A stretch of DNA of 35,394 nucleotides from an uncultured Fibrobacter sp. (GCA_946183925.1 CAMHDS010000019.1:1-35394), one strand, 5' to 3'. Shown: positions 16,005 through 23,662, numbered from the stretch's first letter. The notes: generated by a model not told the origin, from the sequence alone. Program-made: numbers and translations.

Positions 16005-16547
16005 ATGAACGAAAGAGGTGTCTTGAACGGCTTGAAAAGCGGCAGCCGCGAAGCTCTTGCCATACTCTGGCAAGAACATAGCGGCCATGTGCTGAATCTC
16101 GCCTTCCGGATGCTCAAGGACCGGGACCAGGCCGAAGACATACTGATGGATGTCTTTGTCCAGGTGCCCAGATCCGTTCAGAAATTCCGTGGCGAGAGCA
16201 ATCTCGGCACCTGGCTCTACAGGCTCACCGTCAACGCCTGCCTCATGAAACTCCGGGCAGAGCGTAGGCATGCCGAACTGGAAGAAGAAAACTGGGACAC
16301 TATCGTCGAAAGCGCCCTGGGCACAGAAGAAAAGGAACAGGAGTTTGATACAGAACTTTTAACCCTTGGGCTAAACCAGCTGCCCGCCGAAACCCGGAGC
16401 ATGCTCTGGCTCAAGGACGCCGAGGGGCTAGACATCAAGGATTTGACAGAGATTTACCGCATGCCCGACGGAACCATCAAGGCAAGGCTCAGCAGGGCGA
16501 GGCACTTTGTAAAGGACTTTTTGACAAGGAAACAGAAAAATGCGTGA
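16005..16547 (+). CDS. ECF-type RNA polymerase sigma factor
   Basis: The 180-residue protein has only regions sigma2 and sigma4. Region 2 covers ALAILWQEHSGHVLNLAFRM, then LKDRDQAEDILMDVF and the promoter-melting segment RGESNLGTWLYRLTVNAC. Region 4 is LPAETRSMLWLKDAEGLDIKDL followed by the recognition helix MPDGTIKARLSRAR. It would direct RNA polymerase to a stress regulon. The ATG at 16005 was chosen over a TTG at 15966, which lies in the promoter; no strong ribosome site is seen. The 3' end overlaps the next gene by 8 nt, linking it to a probable anti-sigma partner. Confidence 0.93.
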   Translation: MNERGVLNGLKSGSREALAILWQEHSGHVLNLAFRMLKDRDQAEDILMDVFVQVPRSVQKFRGESNLGTWLYRLTVNACLMKLRAERRHAELEEENWDTIVESALGTEEKEQEFDTELLTLGLNQLPAETRSMLWLKDAEGLDIKDLTEIYRMPDGTIKARLSRARHFVKDFLTRKQKNA

Positions 16548-16926
16548 TTCCATCGACTTTTCCAAAATGGAACGGATTACGCCTAGGGAAGATTCCTGGG
16601 ACAAGGTCTGCGCACGGCTCGACAAGGCCGAAAAAGAGCGCACCCTCAAGTTCAGCTTCTTCTCCGCCATTCCCATCGCCGCAAGTTTCCTGCTGGTGGG
16701 TTTCAGCCTGTTCCTCAGGTCTATCGACGCCCAGGAAACCGCTCCGGCCGTCAAGAACCAGGTCGCCGCATCCGACATGGCTTCAGCCGACGTCGCCGCA
16801 TCTCAAGCCGACAGCGCCGTCAATCTGAGCAACTGGTACAGCAACCTCGGGCAGAGCGATGCCGACCTGGAATCTTTAGACGAATTTCAATTCATCAGTT
16901 ATCTCTTAAAAAAGGAGGATAAGTAA
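16540..16926 (+). CDS. Putative membrane anti-sigma factor
   Basis: The 128-residue product has a charged N-terminus of about 37 residues (MRDSIDFSKMERITPREDSW...), one membrane helix (FFSAIPIAASFLLVGFSLFL, about 39-59), and an outward segment of about 65 residues rich in Ala, Ser and Asp. This is the usual topology of single-pass anti-sigma factors. Its 8-nt overlap with the sigma gene and 1-nt overlap with the next gene support the assignment. No zinc-binding HxxxCxxC anti-sigma motif is present. Sequence identity to a known family is not evident, so the call rests on topology and context. Confidence 0.65.
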   Translation: MRDSIDFSKMERITPREDSWDKVCARLDKAEKERTLKFSFFSAIPIAASFLLVGFSLFLRSIDAQETAPAVKNQVAASDMASADVAASQADSAVNLSNWYSNLGQSDADLESLDEFQFISYLLKKEDK

Positions 16927-17534
16927 TGAAAAACTCCGTTAAAATATTCGTGGCAAGCCTCATCGTGCTTGCCTGCGCCGTAGGGTTCTTCCTCGGCACA
17001 TGTTGCAGTGTGCACTGTTGCCACAAGCATTCTTGCGACCGCATGGACGCTCCCGAAAAGGTGGCAGCAGCGCCACACGAAGGCCATTTCAAGAAAGGCC
17101 ACGAAGGCAAGGGTTTCCAAAAAAACTGGCCCCACCCGGCCATGTTCGATTCCCTGCTGCAGGTGACTCCAGAGCAAAAGACCGCCCTGGAAAAGCACCG
17201 CGAAGAAACCGGCAAGGCCTTCAAGGAACTCCATGGGCAAAAGATGTCTGCCGAAAAGGAACTGAAAGATGCCCTGGACAACGGCGACGAGACAAAAATT
17301 GACGAGGCCAGGGTTAAAATCCTCGACGCCCAAAAGGCCCTACTGGACAACCGTATCAGCGGAGTCAAGAGTCTCAACAAGATTCTCACCAAGGAACAGC
17401 AAGAGAAGCTCCGCCAAATCATGAACGAGAACTTCGAAAAGTTTAAAAAAGGCCATCATGGCAAGCGGGGCCCTCGGGAAAGCGGGCCTACACCTCCCCC
17501 CGAACGGGAAGCTCCGCCCCATGAGGCCCCATAA
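16926..17534 (+). CDS. Spy/CpxP/CnrX-like protein with Cys/His-rich N-terminus
   Basis: The 202-residue protein begins with a hydrophobic anchor or signal (7-25). Next comes a dense cluster of five Cys and three His (Cys26, 27, 31, 32, 37; His30, 33, 35), a likely metal or redox site. The middle forms long helices with two LTxxQ-type motifs, VTPEQ (80-84) and LTKEQQ (154-159), as in Spy, CpxP, ZraP and the CnrX sensor family. The tail is Pro/Glu-rich with GHHGK. A near-perfect AAGGAGG precedes the ATG, and the start shares one base with the previous stop. With the ECF and anti-sigma genes it forms a layout like CnrH-CnrY-CnrX, so envelope metal sensing is plausible but unproven. Confidence 0.75.
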   Translation: MKNSVKIFVASLIVLACAVGFFLGTCCSVHCCHKHSCDRMDAPEKVAAAPHEGHFKKGHEGKGFQKNWPHPAMFDSLLQVTPEQKTALEKHREETGKAFKELHGQKMSAEKELKDALDNGDETKIDEARVKILDAQKALLDNRISGVKSLNKILTKEQQEKLRQIMNENFEKFKKGHHGKRGPRESGPTPPPEREAPPHEAP

Positions 17535-17561
17535 TTCACACAAAATTCCTTGATACGCAAC

Positions 17562-17599
17562 AAGGTCCCGACAAAACCGCCGGGACCTTTCTTGTTTTT
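17562..17599 (+). terminator. Terminator of the ECF operon
   Basis: AAGGTCCCG (17562-17570) pairs with CGGGACCTT (17581-17589) over a 10-nt loop, and outer AACAAG/CTTGTT bases can extend the stem. A T-rich tail follows. Confidence 0.8.
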
Positions 17600-17610
17600 A
17601 GATTATTTCG

Positions 17611-18435
17611 CTAGTCCTCTTCGCCCTCGATATCAGCAGCACCATTACCGTGCAAGGCCACCAAGCGCACCCCGTTCAGGGTCAGGTAGGGGTCATAAGT
17701 ATCAATCACCTTGCTGTGTCCCATGACCATGCGGCCCCAGCCCCCCGTGGCAAACACAGGGACCTTTTTCTTGCCCATCTCGGCCTTGATTTTGGCCACC
17801 AGGGTTTCAAGCTCCGCCATGAATCCGTACAAGAGGCCCGCACGGATGGCGTCGTCGGTATTGTTGGCAATCACGTGTTCCGGCCATTCGATGCTCACCG
17901 GCAAGAGTCTTGCCGCCTTCTCGGTCAAAACATCCAGACTGGCGCTGATACCGGGAATAATGATACCCCCCGCAAAGCCACCATCCTTCATCACGTCAAA
18001 GGTAGTAGCCGTTCCCATATCTACCACGATGGCATCCTTGTAGCCACGGTCTCGAAGAGCAATGATATTGCAAAGACGGTCAGAACCTAGCGAAGCGGGG
18101 TTCGGGTAGGCGATAGGGCAACCCAGGCAGTTGTCGGAACTCACCACCTGCACGGGACGCTTCAAAAGAGTCTGCAGAGCCTTGATCCACGGACGCTCAT
18201 GGGCGGGCACCACCGTCGAAAGCCCCACGTGGGTAATGGTCGATGGCTTAATTTCAGAAAAGCGGACAAGGCCGCCAATGCGGTTCATCACCTCGTCGCT
18301 AGTAGTTTCCTTTCGGGTGGTAAGCCTCCAGTGGTCCACCACCTTGTCGCCTTTAAAAATTCCCAAAACCGTGTGGGAGTTGCCCACATCCACCACAAAA
18401 GAGAAGGTATCTGACTTTTTCAAATTCTTCTTCAT
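17611..18435 (-). CDS. coaX: Type III pantothenate kinase
   Basis: The 274-residue enzyme phosphorylates pantothenate, the first step of coenzyme A synthesis. Motifs of the CoaX family are present: VVDVGNSHTVLGIFKG (14-29) for the phosphate/ATP site, the GSDRLCNIIAL substrate loop (117-127), and VVDMGTATTFDV (137-148), followed by GGIIIPGISASLDVLTEKAARLP-type residues. The ATG at 18435 is preferred over an in-frame TTG at 18441. It lies 7 bp after the nadC stop, so the two cofactor genes (NAD and CoA) form an operon. Confidence 0.96.
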   Translation of the reverse strand: MKKNLKKSDTFSFVVDVGNSHTVLGIFKGDKVVDHWRLTTRKETTSDEVMNRIGGLVRFSEIKPSTITHVGLSTVVPAHERPWIKALQTLLKRPVQVVSSDNCLGCPIAYPNPASLGSDRLCNIIALRDRGYKDAIVVDMGTATTFDVMKDGGFAGGIIIPGISASLDVLTEKAARLLPVSIEWPEHVIANNTDDAIRAGLLYGFMAELETLVAKIKAEMGKKKVPVFATGGWGRMVMGHSKVIDTYDPYLTLNGVRLVALHGNGAADIEGEED

Positions 18436-18442
18436 GCGCAAA

Positions 18443-19306
18443 TCAAATTCTCATCGAAATGTCAAGAGCTTTCACGCTATGGGTTAACGCCCCTACTGAA
18501 ATATAATCAAGACCAAGGGTGGCAATTTCCTTCGCGCGCTCCAAGGTCATATTGCCGGAGCCTTCCACCAGGCACTTGTCTCCACTTTCCTTGATGATTT
18601 TCAGGGCCTCGGCCATCATCTCGTTGCTCATGTTATCCAGCATGATGACATCTACGCCCTTGTTGAGGAGAGCCCGCAACTGGTCGAAGTTTTCCACTTC
18701 CATTTCCACCATCAAGCCTTGCTTGTTGTTCTTCTTCACCACTTTAAGGGCTTCCAGAACGCCACCTGCGGCTGCGATGTGGTTGTCCTTCACCAGCACC
18801 ATGTCGAAAAGACCCATACGGTGGTTGGAACCGCCACCTACGCGTACGGCATATTTTTGCAGCGTGCGGAAACCGGGCACGGTCTTGCGGGTATCCAGCA
18901 CCTTGGTCTTGCCACCCTTCAGGGCTTCCTGGAAGGTGTGTGCCACGGTAGCCACGCCCGAAAGCTGCTGGATAAAGTTCAAAAGGGTCCGTTCACCAGT
19001 CAAGAGTTCATGGGTCGTACCGTCCATTTCGGCAATCAGGTCGCCCTTTTTGACCACGTCGCCGTCTTTCTTGTGGAGCGTCACCTTCACATTGGCCTTC
19101 AGTTCCTGGAAAACCAGTTCAATTACCGGGAGGCCTGCCAGCACGCCGTCTTCTTTCGCTATCAGGCGGGCATGTTGCCTCTGGTCGGCGGGAATAGTCC
19201 ATTCGCTGGTCACATCGCCGGTCCGCACGTCTTCGGCCAATGCGAGACGGATCATGGTAAGAGCATCGTTAACTGGGAAAATCGGGGTTGAGCAATCTCC
19301 ATACAT
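18443..19306 (-). CDS. nadC: Nicotinate-nucleotide pyrophosphorylase (carboxylating)
   Basis: The 287-residue enzyme makes nicotinate mononucleotide from quinolinate and PRPP in NAD synthesis. Diagnostic motifs are EDVRTGDVTS (25-34), ERTLLNFIQ (105-113), DTRKTVPGFR (138-147), GGGSNHRMGLFD (157-168) and KDNH (173-176), then the EVENFDQL and MLDNMS strands of the barrel. Length is normal. A perfect TATAAT sits directly before the ATG at 19306, leaving no room for a leader, so the true transcript start must be either further upstream or inside the first codons. The next in-frame ATG (19255) would cut the family N-terminal helix short and is less likely. Quinolinate synthase genes are not nearby. 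Confidence 0.96.
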   Translation of the reverse strand: MYGDCSTPIFPVNDALTMIRLALAEDVRTGDVTSEWTIPADQRQHARLIAKEDGVLAGLPVIELVFQELKANVKVTLHKKDGDVVKKGDLIAEMDGTTHELLTGERTLLNFIQQLSGVATVAHTFQEALKGGKTKVLDTRKTVPGFRTLQKYAVRVGGGSNHRMGLFDMVLVKDNHIAAAGGVLEALKVVKKNNKQGLMVEMEVENFDQLRALLNKGVDVIMLDNMSNEMMAEALKIIKESGDKCLVEGSGNMTLERAKEIATLGLDYISVGALTHSVKALDISMRI

Positions 19307-19313
19307 AATTATA

Positions 19314-19455
19314 ACCTAGGGGTTAGGGTATGAGGTATGAGGTCGGGGCGATGCCCCTCTGAGGTATGAGGTTATTAAATAAAAAGCTCAAAGGGAGCCG
19401 GAGGCGACCGACCTCATCACTCAAAGCGAGTGTAACGAGCGACCCCATAACTCTA
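19314..19455. repeat. Heptamer array D (GTATGAG / ACCTCAT) with palindromes
   Basis: The left arm has TTAGG- and GTATGAG-type 7-bp units and encloses a GGGGC-GAT-GCCCC hairpin (19345-19357). The right arm has units such as ACCTCAT and CACTCAA. A segment CTCAAAGCGAG follows that recurs at 22403 and, in variant form, at 33945. The last unit contains the stop codon of the downstream sugar transferase. No gene lies in this 146-bp gap. Confidence 0.65.
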
Positions 19456-20904
19456 TTGTGCTCCTTTTCCGGTCAGTACCACATATACCGTCCGCACGAG
19501 AATCTGGAAATCCAGAAGCAGGCTCATGTTCTCGTAATAATACATATCGTACTGCAGCTTGATTTGAACATCCTCAATGCTATTGTCATAATGGTGGCGC
19601 ACCTGAGCCCAACCGGTAAGACCGGGCTTCATCTTGAGGCGTCCTATATAAAAGGGAATCTGCTCACGGAGCTTGCCGATGAATACCGCGCGTTCTGGGC
19701 GGGGGCCCACCATACTCATGTCGCCTTTCAGCACGCATAAAATTTGGGGGAGTTCATCAATGCGGGTCTTGCGCAAAAAATGCCCCACACGGGTAATGCG
19801 GGGGTCCTTCTTAGTGGCCCACTGGGCTCCAAACTTTTCGGCATCCGTCCGCATGGTGCGGAACTTGTATACTGTAAAGGGTTTACCATACAGTCCAATG
19901 CGCTCTTGAGAATAAAAAATGGGGCCATGATCATCCAGTTTAATGGCGATTGCCGCCAACAGACACACTGGCAGGGAACAAAGCCCAATAATTCCACCAA
20001 TGAGAATATCTAAGAATCGCTTTATCTGAACCTGCCAAGGAGGCATGGCAAGGGCAAAAAGTTCCTGCAATTCAAATCCATGAACCAGGTTGCTCTTGAA
20101 CCGGCCATTGACAGCGGGATAAAGTTCTGGCACAATATAGATATGCAAGGGAAGTTCACAAACCCATACCAGCACACGCATGATTTCTTGCGGAGAAGAA
20201 CTGTCGTGAGCAATGATAATTCCCGAAACGTGATGCTTCTTGACCAAGGTCGGCAGGTCCGAATACTTACCCAAAACCGGGACTCCACAATAATGGTGGT
20301 CTATCACCTGGTAGCGTTCATCCACAAATCCCACCACCCGCTGCCCCACCTCAGGAGCTTTCTTCAGAGCCTCTGCAATGTTCTTGCCGGATTCCGTACA
20401 GCCAAGGACCAGCACCTTGTTCGCCCCGTAACCCCGACGGAGCAACGACCTTAGCCCAAGGTACAGCACCATGCGGAACGCAGCGACCAGCACCAATACA
20501 AAGACACCATAGACCAAGATCCAGGTAAAGCGGGAACCATAGATGTAGTTGCCAGTCAGGGGAGCACCGGCGGCCACCTTGCCCATAAACTCAGAGCCAA
20601 ACAGCCCGACAATAATCAGGACAACACCCACAAAAACCGCCCGCAGAACCCGCAGCACCTGCAAGGTTCTGGACTGCAACAGCCATGTACGATAAAGCCC
20701 CGTGAAAGTAAACCAGGCAAGCCAACAGATATTCAGAGCACACCCAATATGCCAGTATGCATCTAAGGTTTTAGAAGTGTCGAACTTTTCGGCAATCCAG
20801 CCACTGTGGAACTGGACCCAGTACGCCAAGACAAAACAGATTGTCAGGGCGAGAAAGTCCGAAAGGAGCAGAAGCACCCTTTCTAATGTGGCTGCACGAA
20901 TCAT
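19453..20904 (-). CDS. Polyprenyl-phosphate hexose-1-phosphate transferase (WbaP/WcaJ-like)
   Basis: The 483-residue membrane enzyme should start polysaccharide repeat-unit synthesis by moving a sugar phosphate onto undecaprenyl phosphate. Four or five N-terminal hydrophobic helices (about 10-135) precede a nucleotide-fold region starting VLVLGCTESGKNIAEAL. The C-terminal catalytic domain starts IKRFLDILIGGIIGL and contains FYSQERIGLYGKPFTVYKFRTM, RKTRIDELPQIL and KGDMSMVGPRPE, then MKPGLTGWAQV. All polyprenyl glycosylphosphotransferase motifs are intact. It lies 41 bp after hom. A TAGATT 8 bp before its ATG could be a weak -10, so it may have its own promoter. Its acceptor sugar cannot be read. 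Confidence 0.94.
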   Translation of the reverse strand: MIRAATLERVLLLLSDFLALTICFVLAYWVQFHSGWIAEKFDTSKTLDAYWHIGCALNICWLAWFTFTGLYRTWLLQSRTLQVLRVLRAVFVGVVLIIVGLFGSEFMGKVAAGAPLTGNYIYGSRFTWILVYGVFVLVLVAAFRMVLYLGLRSLLRRGYGANKVLVLGCTESGKNIAEALKKAPEVGQRVVGFVDERYQVIDHHYCGVPVLGKYSDLPTLVKKHHVSGIIIAHDSSSPQEIMRVLVWVCELPLHIYIVPELYPAVNGRFKSNLVHGFELQELFALAMPPWQVQIKRFLDILIGGIIGLCSLPVCLLAAIAIKLDDHGPIFYSQERIGLYGKPFTVYKFRTMRTDAEKFGAQWATKKDPRITRVGHFLRKTRIDELPQILCVLKGDMSMVGPRPERAVFIGKLREQIPFYIGRLKMKPGLTGWAQVRHHYDNSIEDVQIKLQYDMYYYENMSLLLDFQILVRTVYVVLTGKGAQ

Positions 20905-20945
20905 ACTGGTCTAATCTACAAAATGGTCCGTCCGGAAACCAGTTT

Positions 20946-22235
20946 TTAGACCAGGAATCGAATAACCTGGCTTTTCTCTACGATTTCGGGCAGGGCGTCG
21001 ATAGCGTCCACCGCCTTCGAGGCCTTGCTGTCCTGGGTCTTTTCAGTAATGACCACGATGGAAACCTTACCCGGGTCCTTCACGTTTTTCTGGATGATGG
21101 TCTCGATGGAGATGTTGTTTTCGGCCAGAACACTCGTAATCTTGGCAAGCACGCCACAGGCGTCGCGGGAGGTAAAGCGCAGGTAGTAACGAGAGGACGT
21201 TTCCGAAATCGGCACCAGCGTGGCGGAATTTTCCACATTGAACCAGCCCATGGGGAGCGCCTTGCGGCTACCCATATCTACAGAGCGGGCCAAAGACACC
21301 AAATCGGCCACCACGGCAGAGGCCGTCGGGAGGCGACCCGCACCGGCACCGGTCTGTACCGTTTCGCCCAGGTTATCGCACTTGAGGTAAACCGCATTAA
21401 TCACGCCGTTCACGTTGGAGAGCAGGTTCTCGTTAGAGACAAAACAGGGATGCACACGGGCATCCACGCGGTCGCCATCGCGATGATAGATTCCGAGGAG
21501 CTTGACACAGCAACCGATTTCCTTGGCAAAGGCAATATCCTGGGCGGTAATCTTGGAAATGCCCGTCACGTGAATCTTTTCAAAATCCACCCGCTTGCCG
21601 CTGCAGAGGCTGGCAAGGAGAGCCGTCTTGTGGGCGGAGTCGATACCTTCGATATCGAAGGTGGGGTCCGCTTCGGCAAAGCCCAGCTTCTGGGCGTCCT
21701 TCAGCACCACGTCAAAGTCCAGGCCTTCGTCGGCCATGCGGCTGAGGATGTAGTTGCAGGTGCCGTTGATAATGCAGCTCAGGCTTTCTACCGTAGAGCC
21801 AAGCAGACCTTCTTGCAGGCTCCGGATAATAGGAATGCCACCTCCTACAGCGGCTTCGAACAGCACATGCAGTCCGTTCTTGGCAGCCAGGGGGAAAATT
21901 TCGTGGCCGTACTTGGCAAGGAGGGCCTTGTTCGCGGTCACCACGTGCTTGCCGCTTTCAAGGGCAGCCAAGATCCACTTGCGGGGCATGTTGTAGCCGC
22001 CGGCCAGTTCCACCAGCACATCGATGTCGTTGCCGGCAATCATTTCGTCGGCGTTGGTCGAAACCTTGTAGCCTTTCGCCTTGTAGGGGGCCACTTCTTC
22101 TTCGGACTTGGCGCAAATGCAGGCCAGTTCCATTTCCACACCGAGCTTTTCCTTATACTCGGCAATTTTCTGCTCCAGAATCTGGATAACTCCGCCACCG
22201 ACGGTTCCCGTTCCAATAAGACCAATACGCAACAT
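20946..22235 (-). CDS. hom: Homoserine dehydrogenase with C-terminal ACT domain
   Basis: The 429-residue enzyme reduces aspartate semialdehyde to homoserine, the branch to threonine and methionine. The N-terminal Rossmann motif is GTGTVGGGV (8-16). VTANKALLAKYG, GTCNYILSRM and ADPTFDIEGIDSAHK carry the nucleotide and catalytic Asp/Lys regions. From about residue 345 an ACT domain follows (YYLRFTSRDACGVLAKITSVL), typical of the feedback-controlled form. It is not fused to aspartokinase. GGAG seven bases upstream supports the ATG at 22235. Its placement between two polysaccharide-initiating transferases seems incidental. Confidence 0.97.
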   Translation of the reverse strand: MLRIGLIGTGTVGGGVIQILEQKIAEYKEKLGVEMELACICAKSEEEVAPYKAKGYKVSTNADEMIAGNDIDVLVELAGGYNMPRKWILAALESGKHVVTANKALLAKYGHEIFPLAAKNGLHVLFEAAVGGGIPIIRSLQEGLLGSTVESLSCIINGTCNYILSRMADEGLDFDVVLKDAQKLGFAEADPTFDIEGIDSAHKTALLASLCSGKRVDFEKIHVTGISKITAQDIAFAKEIGCCVKLLGIYHRDGDRVDARVHPCFVSNENLLSNVNGVINAVYLKCDNLGETVQTGAGAGRLPTASAVVADLVSLARSVDMGSRKALPMGWFNVENSATLVPISETSSRYYLRFTSRDACGVLAKITSVLAENNISIETIIQKNVKDPGKVSIVVITEKTQDSKASKAVDAIDALPEIVEKSQVIRFLV

Positions 22236-22275
22236 AAGGCGTCTCCATTTTGAATTTTACGGCGGTAAATGTAGT

Positions 22276-22317
22276 AATTAGGGGTTAGGAGTTAGAGACT
22301 AGGGGCTAGGGTTTCAG
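22276..22317 (+). repeat. Heptamer array E (TTAGG type)
   Basis: Six units of the form NNNTAGG or close variants (AATTAGG, GGTTAGG and so on) run in strict 7-bp phase. They lie about 40 bp upstream of hom and 130 bp upstream of the divergent sugar transferase. Confidence 0.75.
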
Positions 22318-22365
22318 GTCACAAAGCTTCGTTTCATGCAAAACTTTTGAAACCTAATGTTTCTC

Positions 22366-22428
22366 ACCTCAAAGCGACCCGCAAGGGGAGCGACCTCACA
22401 CCTCAAAGCGAGTGCAGCGAACGAGCCG
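22366..22428. repeat. CACCTCAAAGCGA repeats with palindrome
   Basis: Two copies of CACCTCAAAGCGA occur at about 22367 and 22399, separated by a CCCGCAAGGGG hairpin. The same block follows array D and, as CACCTCAAAGCAAG, array H. It lies directly upstream of the promoter of the second sugar transferase. Confidence 0.6.
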
Positions 22429-22433
22429 ATTGC

Positions 22434-22439
22434 TATATT
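22434..22439 (+). promoter_or_regulatory. -10 element 7 bp before ATG (leaderless candidate)
   Basis: TATATT is followed by only 7 nt before the sugar transferase ATG at 22447. No Shine-Dalgarno is present, so the transcript would start at or next to the A of the ATG. Confidence 0.5.
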
Positions 22440-22446
22440 TACTCCC

Positions 22447-23619
22447 ATGGAACAGGAATCGGTAAATCCGGCCATTGACTCTATACTCACAGAGCAGCGG
22501 CTGAAAAACATCGTCTATCCGGCCCGGCTTTTCCGGGCGCGGCTGAACGAGGAGTTCCTGCGGGCGAACCGCACCCGCAAGCCCTTCATCTTTATCCAGA
22601 TTTATGCCCACCAGTTCGACCTGCTGGGCTGGGCCTGGCCAAACCAGACGATCGAGCAGACCTGGCGAATCAGCCTCCTTACCATGTTCTCCCACCTCCG
22701 GTTCATCGATGTCATCGGCTACCTTTCCGATGGTAACGGTATCGGTGTCATCCTGCTGAATTCGGACCTTTCCACCCTGGAGAACATCCGCAAGGAGATT
22801 CTCCACAGGCTAAACGACGCGGGCCTTATCCAGAACCTGCGGCACAAGCCCAGAAAGCCCATTTTCAAGGCCTACCTGTACACAGGACTGCAAGAAAAAG
22901 AAAATCTTGAACTGGCGGATACCATCAAGGAATTCAACAGCACCAACGGCAGTTTCTTCCGTGTTGACCGCCTGAACATGGACCATATCTGGCCCCACCC
23001 CCACAAGATCCGTTTTCGGCATATCATCAAGCGGTGCGTGGACTTTACAGGCGCCCTGCTGGGCCTGATTATCCTTTCGCCGGTGCTTTTATTCTGTGCC
23101 CTGGCCGTAAAGATCAGCGACCCCAAGGGGCCCATCATCTTCAAGCAGACCCGCGTGGGCAAGAACGGCTCGCTGTTTACCATGTACAAGTTCCGAAGCA
23201 TGTACGTAGATGCCGAAGAACGCAAAAAAGAGCTCATGGCCCTGAACGAGACCGGCGGCAAGACCTTCAAAATCAAGAACGACCCCCGTATCTACCCCTT
23301 CGGCCGTATTCTCCGCAAGTTCAGCCTCGACGAACTGCCCCAGCTGGTGAACATCATCAACGGCGACATGTCCATCGTGGGGCCCCGTCCGCCTCTCCCC
23401 GAAGAGGTGGAAACCTACGAACCCTGGCACCGCATGCGCCTTTCCGTAACCCCCGGACTCACCTGCATCTGGCAGGTCAGCGGCCGCAGCAACATCAGTT
23501 TCGAAGGGCAGATGCGCCTGGACAACGACTACATCCGCCGTGGCGGCAAGCTGGCCGACGACTTCAAGCTCATCCTCAAGACCTTCAAGGTCGTTTTCAA
23601 GGGCGAAGGGGCGTATTAG
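22447..23619 (+). CDS. Sugar-phosphate transferase with degenerate GGDEF-like N-terminal domain
   Basis: The 390-residue protein ends with a short-form polyprenyl sugar-phosphate transferase domain. Its parts are one membrane helix (about 199-222), IIFKQTRVGKNGSLFTMYKFRSM (230-252), RKFSLDELPQLVNIINGDMSIVGPRPP (290-316), and TPGLTCIWQVSGRS. The first 180 residues are not a membrane domain. They show the strand/helix pattern of a nucleotidyl-cyclase-like fold: KPFIFIQIYAHQFDLL, then LRFIDVIGYLSDGNGIGVILLN and LENIRKEILHRL. This resembles a GGDEF domain whose GGDEF loop is replaced by SDGNG, so it is probably not catalytic. The ATG at 22447 is preferred over one at 22357, which lies in repeat DNA. 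It likely starts a second glycan. Confidence 0.88.
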   Translation: MEQESVNPAIDSILTEQRLKNIVYPARLFRARLNEEFLRANRTRKPFIFIQIYAHQFDLLGWAWPNQTIEQTWRISLLTMFSHLRFIDVIGYLSDGNGIGVILLNSDLSTLENIRKEILHRLNDAGLIQNLRHKPRKPIFKAYLYTGLQEKENLELADTIKEFNSTNGSFFRVDRLNMDHIWPHPHKIRFRHIIKRCVDFTGALLGLIILSPVLLFCALAVKISDPKGPIIFKQTRVGKNGSLFTMYKFRSMYVDAEERKKELMALNETGGKTFKIKNDPRIYPFGRILRKFSLDELPQLVNIINGDMSIVGPRPPLPEEVETYEPWHRMRLSVTPGLTCIWQVSGRSNISFEGQMRLDNDYIRRGGKLADDFKLILKTFKVVFKGEGAY

Positions 23620-23662
23620 GGGTTAGGATTTAGGGGCTAGGTAATAGGTCTTAGGTTTTAGG
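23614..23662 (+). repeat. Heptamer array F (NNNTAGG), includes a stop codon
   Basis: Seven consecutive 7-bp units have TAGG at an invariant position and variable first three bases. The first unit, TATTAGG, contains the TAG stop of the sugar transferase. Confidence 0.85.

Noticed and set aside
18519-19319. Plus-strand open frame opposite nadC
   Set aside because: nadC is complete on the minus strand; the frame is a shadow.
20841-22253. Plus-strand open frame opposite hom
   Set aside because: Shadow of a full-length homoserine dehydrogenase; no start signal or motif.
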